A stretch of 64,000 bases of DNA from Mycobacterium sp. HUMS_12744610 (GTDB taxonomy: Bacteria > Actinomycetota > Actinomycetes > Mycobacteriales > Mycobacteriaceae), in assembly GCF_041206865.1 (NCBI RefSeq), contig NZ_JBGEDP010000003.1:62001-126000 (forward strand). Reading direction: 5' to 3'. The stretch's first letter is position 1; every line of letters begins with the position of its first letter. Of this stretch, positions 60,146 to 64,000 are shown in pieces. The notes under the pieces were generated by a model that saw nothing but the letters and a program-made list of their open reading frames with translations, was not told the DNA's origin and ran no database searches. Position numbers and translations under genes: made by a program.

Positions 60146-60257
60146 TTCCGACACATGCGCCGCTGCTTAGGGGAGCAGCCGGGACGGAAAACGTAACTGT
60201 CCGTCCTCACGGTGATACTGACAGCCACCGCGCCGACGATCGCCCAGAGGAGACCCT

Positions 60258-61550
60258 ATGTCCGCGCAATGGCCCGAATGGTCCCCAGTGCCAACCACCC
60301 TTGGAGACGGCACACCTGCCGTTCGCGAGGCCGGGATGGACGACCTGCTGCTCGATCCGGCCGACGAGCTGCCCGACCACAACCCCGCACCGTCCCGGCT
60401 GGTTATTGCGCCCGACATTCGTGCCCCACTCGAGCATCCCTACAGCGGCGCTGACGTCATTCTGGCGCTGCCGAGATCCGACGCCATCGACCCCACCGCG
60501 GTGCCGGCCGATCTGGCCGCCAAAGCCGCGGCTTACGGTGACGACCTGCACTGCGTGAGTGAATCCAGCGAACGCCGTCGCCCACAGAAGGGCCTACGCG
60601 GCATTGTGACCCGGCTCGCTGTGCCCGTACGCGATCGGTTCATCGTGGGAGCAACTGCGGCCACCGGCGCTGTAGGTGCCCCGATCGCGGCGACCTACAC
60701 CAGCTCGCCGCTCTACGCACTGGGCGCAGCAATCGTGGTCGCTGGCTTCTTGCTCACTTGGCAGTCAGTCAGCAGAGACATCTCTAGACTGTGGGGGCGT
60801 CCGCGCCCGCTGTACAGCGACACCGAGGTGGAAGCGCTGCAAAACGCCTCAACCGAATGGCCAGTGATACCCGACGACCTCGATCGGTATCCCAACCACA
60901 CTGTGCTACGCCAAGAATGGAACAGCCACTGGCCCTGGAATAGCTACCCGCCACTGCATCTTCGCGGTGCCGCGATAGTGTGGCGCGAACCGCATTTGGT
61001 AGCCATCGCCAATTTGATCGGCCGTGACATCGCAGCCAGTGCAGCGTGGCGCAGCGAACTGTTTGACCTCCACCGGGTCCGCATCGACCTCGATCAGACC
61101 CTGACCGATATCAACCTGCGTGCCCACCGCATCTGGCGAGCTCGGGCCAACCTCGTTCCACCCCCATCGGACAGTCCCGAGGACCCGGTCGCTCGGCGCA
61201 ACAACGAAATCCTCGACGCCGCCGAAAAAGCTTGGGACGCCTTGGTGGAACTGGTCCGCCAACTGATCGAATACCAAAAACAGCTAGCACCGATCAACGC
61301 CATGGTTGCAGAAATCGCAGCCCTAGAACTGAGCGCAACCAAAGTCACCGACGACGCCGTGCGCCAACTGGCCATCGACGCCGCCTCAACCGCATACAAG
61401 ACCGACACCATCACAGCCGCCACCGCCGAACTCACTGAACTCAAGGCCAATCTGACTGCCAGACTGGAATTTCTACGCCAGGCCCTTACCGAGCCCGACA
61501 ACATTCTTCCGATCACCGCGCGCGGTCCCCACCCCGCAGCAGGCCGATGA
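60258..61550 (+). CDS. Hypothetical membrane protein with C-terminal coiled coil
   Basis: 430 residues. Acidic N-terminal 110 residues, two adjacent hydrophobic segments (about 130-150 and 155-172: FIVGATAATGAVGAPIAATY, LGAAIVVAGFLLTW), then a cytoplasmic domain with LRQEWNSHWPWNSYPPLHL, and a long helical coiled coil to the end (LVELVRQLIEYQKQLAP, ATAELTELKANLTARLEFL). AGGAGA precedes the ATG. Follows the par cluster on the same strand. No family recognised; it might anchor plasmid complexes to the membrane, but this is speculation. Confidence 0.55.
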   Translation: MSAQWPEWSPVPTTLGDGTPAVREAGMDDLLLDPADELPDHNPAPSRLVIAPDIRAPLEHPYSGADVILALPRSDAIDPTAVPADLAAKAAAYGDDLHCVSESSERRRPQKGLRGIVTRLAVPVRDRFIVGATAATGAVGAPIAATYTSSPLYALGAAIVVAGFLLTWQSVSRDISRLWGRPRPLYSDTEVEALQNASTEWPVIPDDLDRYPNHTVLRQEWNSHWPWNSYPPLHLRGAAIVWREPHLVAIANLIGRDIAASAAWRSELFDLHRVRIDLDQTLTDINLRAHRIWRARANLVPPPSDSPEDPVARRNNEILDAAEKAWDALVELVRQLIEYQKQLAPINAMVAEIAALELSATKVTDDAVRQLAIDAASTAYKTDTITAATAELTELKANLTARLEFLRQALTEPDNILPITARGPHPAAGR

Positions 61551-61558
61551 AGCGGCGT

Positions 61559-61936
61559 TCACAGTGGCGTGACGGCCCGGGCCGAGCACCACTGGCGGAT
61601 CGCGAGCTTGCCGGCGCGGTTCCCGGTCGGGACGTCACACGTGACCAACGCCAGCCAGCCGCCTCGTGTGGACTGCGCCCAAGCGTGAAGAAGCCCGGGC
61701 ACCTGGGCGTTAAAGCAGAGACCCTCGGCCTTGATACGCATCGCCACCGCATCGCGTCGAAACCGATCATCAGGGTTGGCGATGAGGCGGCTCAAGTCCA
61801 CCAAAATCGGCCGAGGAGGAGTCACCACACGCCGAGGTGCCGGCGGCATGGTCACAGGCCAGTCTTCGAACATCGGCGCCATCTCCAGCTGCATACAGGG
61901 GTTGTCACCGAACTGTAGTCGAACGTATGTGCGCAT
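61559..61936 (-). CDS. Hypothetical protein
   Basis: 125 residues on the opposite strand to its neighbours, converging with 60258-61550 (8 bases between stops). Contains EMAPMFEDWPVTMPPAPRR, RDAVAMRIKAEGLCFNAQ and GWLALVTCDVPTGN, looking like a small mixed alpha/beta fold. Start codon ATG 61936 lacks a clear RBS. Function unknown. Confidence 0.5.
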   Translation of the reverse strand: MRTYVRLQFGDNPCMQLEMAPMFEDWPVTMPPAPRRVVTPPRPILVDLSRLIANPDDRFRRDAVAMRIKAEGLCFNAQVPGLLHAWAQSTRGGWLALVTCDVPTGNRAGKLAIRQWCSARAVTPL

Positions 61937-61971
61937 TACCGCTGCAATTATTCCGGCCTACGGCGTGGACG

Positions 61972-61988
61972 CCCCGCGACGGGCGGGG
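61972..61988. terminator. GC-rich hairpin
   Basis: CCCCGC-GACGG-GCGGGG followed by TTTC on the plus strand, 36 bases upstream of the 61559-61936 gene's start and before the 62006 frame. Could be an attenuator or terminator; the U run is short. Confidence 0.3.
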
Positions 61989-62005
61989 TTTCACAAGGAA
62001 AGGTT

Positions 62006-62095
62006 GTGGGCACGCACAAGCACTGCTTGTACCTGTCCGTGGTGCTCGATAACATCGGCGGCATGTCAGAGCTGCGGCCCGACGAGGTGAACTGA
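62006..62095 (+). CDS. Possible 29-residue leader-type peptide
   Basis: GTG 62006 with AAGGAAAGG just upstream opens 29 codons (GTHKHCLYLSVVLDNIGGMS) ending at TGA 62093-62095, whose last base starts the next gene's ATG. This stop-start coupling is the main support. The frame is also open upstream, so the true start may differ. Confidence 0.35.
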   Translation: MGTHKHCLYLSVVLDNIGGMSELRPDEVN

Positions 62096-62487
62096 TGACG
62101 ACTGGTGATCCGACCGTCGCGCTCATTCAAGCTGCGGCACAACGAGATGCCGAATCATTTGCCGCCAAGATGGCTAATTCTTCGTTGGACGCTGCGGTAG
62201 ATGTCTGGCTGCGTCGCGTCGCTAGGCGCAAAGTCACCCCTGCCCAGCGTGCGCGGCTGGTGAAGGGTGTCGAACGTGGGGACGCGGCAGAGACCAAGGT
62301 CGTGCAACTCACCCGTGCGGCGTTGTTACGGGCGGCGGGGCTCGATGATCGGCCGGCGGCCGCGGCGGCGCTGGCCGCAGGGGCCACCTACACCGAAGTG
62401 GGTGCTGTGCTCGGGATGACGCAGCAGGGTGCCAGCGCCCGGATGCGTCCCTACCGTGACACCGCGCAGGTGGGTGGGACGCCATGA
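62095..62487 (+). CDS. Small helix-turn-helix protein
   Basis: 130 residues. C-terminal HTH: AGATYTEVGAVLGMTQQGAS followed by a basic ARMRPYRD, related in plan to the regulator at 5451-5855. Central helical part is basic (RRVARRKVTPAQRARLVKGV). It overlaps the large downstream gene by ATGA at 62484, so it may regulate or assist it. Family not recognised. Confidence 0.6.
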   Translation: MTTGDPTVALIQAAAQRDAESFAAKMANSSLDAAVDVWLRRVARRKVTPAQRARLVKGVERGDAAETKVVQLTRAALLRAAGLDDRPAAAAALAAGATYTEVGAVLGMTQQGASARMRPYRDTAQVGGTP

Positions 62488-64000
62488 GCGCAGCCGCCGA
62501 CATCGGGCGCCACGTCTTGATCATCACCGCGACAGGGTCATTCACCGTGGCGGGCCGATCGGTGCACAGCGCCCCGGTCGACACGGCCGACAAGCTTGGC
62601 AAGCTGATCTTGTGGGTGCGCGGACGCGGTGGCCTTCGGCCGATACCGGGCCATAGCGACGAGCCTGGGCACGGGCGGGTATGGGTGGTCGGTGGAGCGG
62701 TAGCGCTGCTGACTGGCGCGCAGGACGGCCACTCCGGCGATCCGGCAGAGCACCTCGGGCGTGCGTTGGGTCCGCTTGTCGACGACGGGTGGGAGCTGCG
62801 CGGCGGACCGGGCAAGACGCTGGTGCTGGCGCATGGCCGTGGTCCCCAGCGGGTGGCCGTGGAGGTACTGGCCGAGCAGCAGCCGTGGCTGGCTCTCGGC
62901 GATGAGTCGATCGCCAATGATGCCAGCGAACTCGGCCGCCGGCTGGGCCGCTGGTATGCCACCTTCGGTGTGCTGCCGGGACCCAACGGCGCCGTCTCGG
63001 GGTCCGTGCTCGCCGATGTCGTGATGGCCGGCCGGACTGAGCGAGGCCGCGGGGCGGTGGTCTCAGGGCCCGGATTACTGCCGTCCTGGGCCGCACCAGA
63101 GTTACGGATCCAACCCGCGTGGGCTGCTACCGCCGAGCAGGTAGAGCGCGAGTTTCAGCACTGTGACGAATTGGTGTGCCTCACCCAAGAAAGCCCGACG
63201 CTGGCGTCGGCAGGCATGCTCACGTTCGGGTACGGGACACCGGAGCCCCTCGATGCAAGTGCCGCGGTCGCTGCCGCGCCAGCGACCAAAAAGCCATTCG
63301 GCTTATGGCTGGTGGAGCTACCGGCGGCAGAGGAGTTGAACCTGCCGAAATCGCTGCCGCTGCCGCACCCACAAATGGCCGCCGACCATCGCGTTCAGGC
63401 CTGGGTGACCACCGAGGATCTTGATGGACTGACCAAGCCCACCCGCGACGGCGGCGCTGGCCTGACCGTCGAGCAGCTCGGCATCAGCGAAGCGATCGTG
63501 TGGCCGCATAAAGCTCGGATCCTGGAAGCCTGGGCCAAACGAATAAGAGAGGCCCGAGAGGCCTTCACCGGCGATGAACCGATGCTGGCATTGGTCGACG
63601 CTGCAGCGAGCGACTACCTGGCAGCACTCGCCGACCCCGGCATGTGGACCGGTGACGACATGGGCCACCACTTCCAACCGGTGTGGGCCGCGGCGATCGC
63701 CACCCACATCCGGTACCGGGGACGCCGGGCCGCAATGCGGATCTCGCGTGAATACCACACCTGGCCGCTCTACATTGACGGCCCCTCGATGGTGTACGGC
63801 CCCGCCCGCCCAGAAGAAGGAAGTACGCCAGTTGACCTGTCCGACACGCACACTCGGCTTGGACGCCTAGTCACCATTGCGCGCGCCGATCTGACTGAGA
63901 ACGCGATTCTGGCCATGCTGATGGCCGAATCGACCGCAGACGTTTCTGCGGCGCTCTCCGCGGCACTCGGTGTGCCACTCGCGACTCGTGGACACGTCGA
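62484..64000 (+). CDS. Large hypothetical plasmid protein, 3' end beyond window
   Basis: ATG 62484 opens a frame that stays open for 505 codons to the window edge. N-terminal strand-rich region (HVLIITATGSFTVAGRSVHS), a middle with HGRGPQRVAVEVLAEQQP and RRLGRWYATFGVLPGPNGAV, then TTEDLDGLTKPTRDGGAGLT and HFQPVWAAAIATHIRYRGRR. No transmembrane helix, HTH or Walker motif seen. Codon use is normal for the plasmid. Position after par genes and coupling to an HTH gene suggest plasmid replication or maintenance; I cannot name a family. Confidence 0.65.
   Translation, partial: MSAAADIGRHVLIITATGSFTVAGRSVHSAPVDTADKLGKLILWVRGRGGLRPIPGHSDEPGHGRVWVVGGAVALLTGAQDGHSGDPAEHLGRALGPLVDDGWELRGGPGKTLVLAHGRGPQRVAVEVLAEQQPWLALGDESIANDASELGRRLGRWYATFGVLPGPNGAVSGSVLADVVMAGRTERGRGAVVSGPGLLPSWAAPELRIQPAWAATAEQVEREFQHCDELVCLTQESPTLASAGMLTFGYGTPEPLDASAAVAAAPATKKPFGLWLVELPAAEELNLPKSLPLPHPQMAADHRVQAWVTTEDLDGLTKPTRDGGAGLTVEQLGISEAIVWPHKARILEAWAKRIREAREAFTGDEPMLALVDAAASDYLAALADPGMWTGDDMGHHFQPVWAAAIATHIRYRGRRAAMRISREYHTWPLYIDGPSMVYGPARPEEGSTPVDLSDTHTRLGRLVTIARADLTENAILAMLMAESTADVSAALSAALGVPLATRGHV

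Noticed and set aside
1..64000. tRNA, rRNA or CRISPR arrays
   Set aside because: No cloverleaf with a CCA-like end, no rRNA-like conserved tract and no repeat-spacer array was seen by eye; small or degenerate ones could be missed.
62484..64000. Relaxase or replication initiator at the right edge
   Set aside because: No HUH motif, catalytic Tyr pair or Rep-type HTH could be found in the visible 505 codons, so no function is assigned.

Overview
This looks like 64 kb of a large conjugative plasmid, or an integrated copy of one, from a Mycobacterium species. DNA is GC-rich throughout. Coding regions include a nearly complete type VII secretion (ESX) locus with PE and PPE proteins, an actinobacterial Tcp-type type IV secretion (conjugation) operon, a parAB partition cassette, vapBC toxin-antitoxin genes and mycobacterial secreted-protein families (cutinase, EspC-like, proline-rich membrane proteins). 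Pairing of a T4SS with a plasmid-borne ESX system is the hallmark of the pRAW-like mycobacterial conjugative plasmids. No rRNA, tRNA or CRISPR array was seen, and no relaxase was recognised.

Layout. (1) 1-10.9 kb: envelope and secretion-accessory genes. These are a minus-strand cluster of a lipoprotein, a Cys-containing protein, a large ESX-accessory-type protein split by a frameshift and two paralogous proline-rich single-pass proteins; a small HTH regulator with tandem operators; an EspC-like protein; a lipoprotein plus N-acetylmuramoyl-alanine amidase pair; and a third proline-rich paralog with a truncated fourth copy. (2) 10.9-17.2 kb: a mosaic of mobile DNA with long inverted repeats, intact vapBC, a deleted IS200/IS605 element, a vapC remnant beside two parS-like palindromes, two membrane genes and a degraded IS607-type tnpA/tnpB element. 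(3) 17.2-19.2 kb: a cutinase-family protein coupled to a sigma-like protein. (4) 19.2-32.9 kb: a regulatory region, then the T4SS operon (TcpC, small membrane protein, TcpE, VirB4-like ATPase, polytopic channel protein, transglycosylase/NlpC-P60 hydrolase, two more membrane proteins, TcpA/FtsK-like coupling ATPase). An IS3-family insertion with a 4-bp target duplication splits the coupling ATPase. (5) 32.9-56.6 kb: the ESX locus as two converging operons, plus strand (Esp-type substrates, an EspL-like protein, eccA, eccB, eccC, PE, PPE, esxB/esxA) and minus strand (RHH protein, espG, espI, eccD, mycP, eccE), meeting at a strong hairpin near 49.54 kb. (6) 56.6-64 kb: the partition region with parS-like palindromes around parB and parA, followed by plasmid genes of unknown function and an open-ended large protein at the right edge.

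Working together: the ESX system would export PE/PPE, Esx and Esp-type substrates; the T4SS would move DNA with help from peptidoglycan hydrolases; ParAB and VapBC would keep the plasmid. The interrupted coupling ATPase, together with single-base frameshifts in eccC, eccD and the large accessory gene, suggests either a decaying, transfer-defective plasmid or uncorrected sequencing indels. The IS insertion is too clean to be an assembly error.
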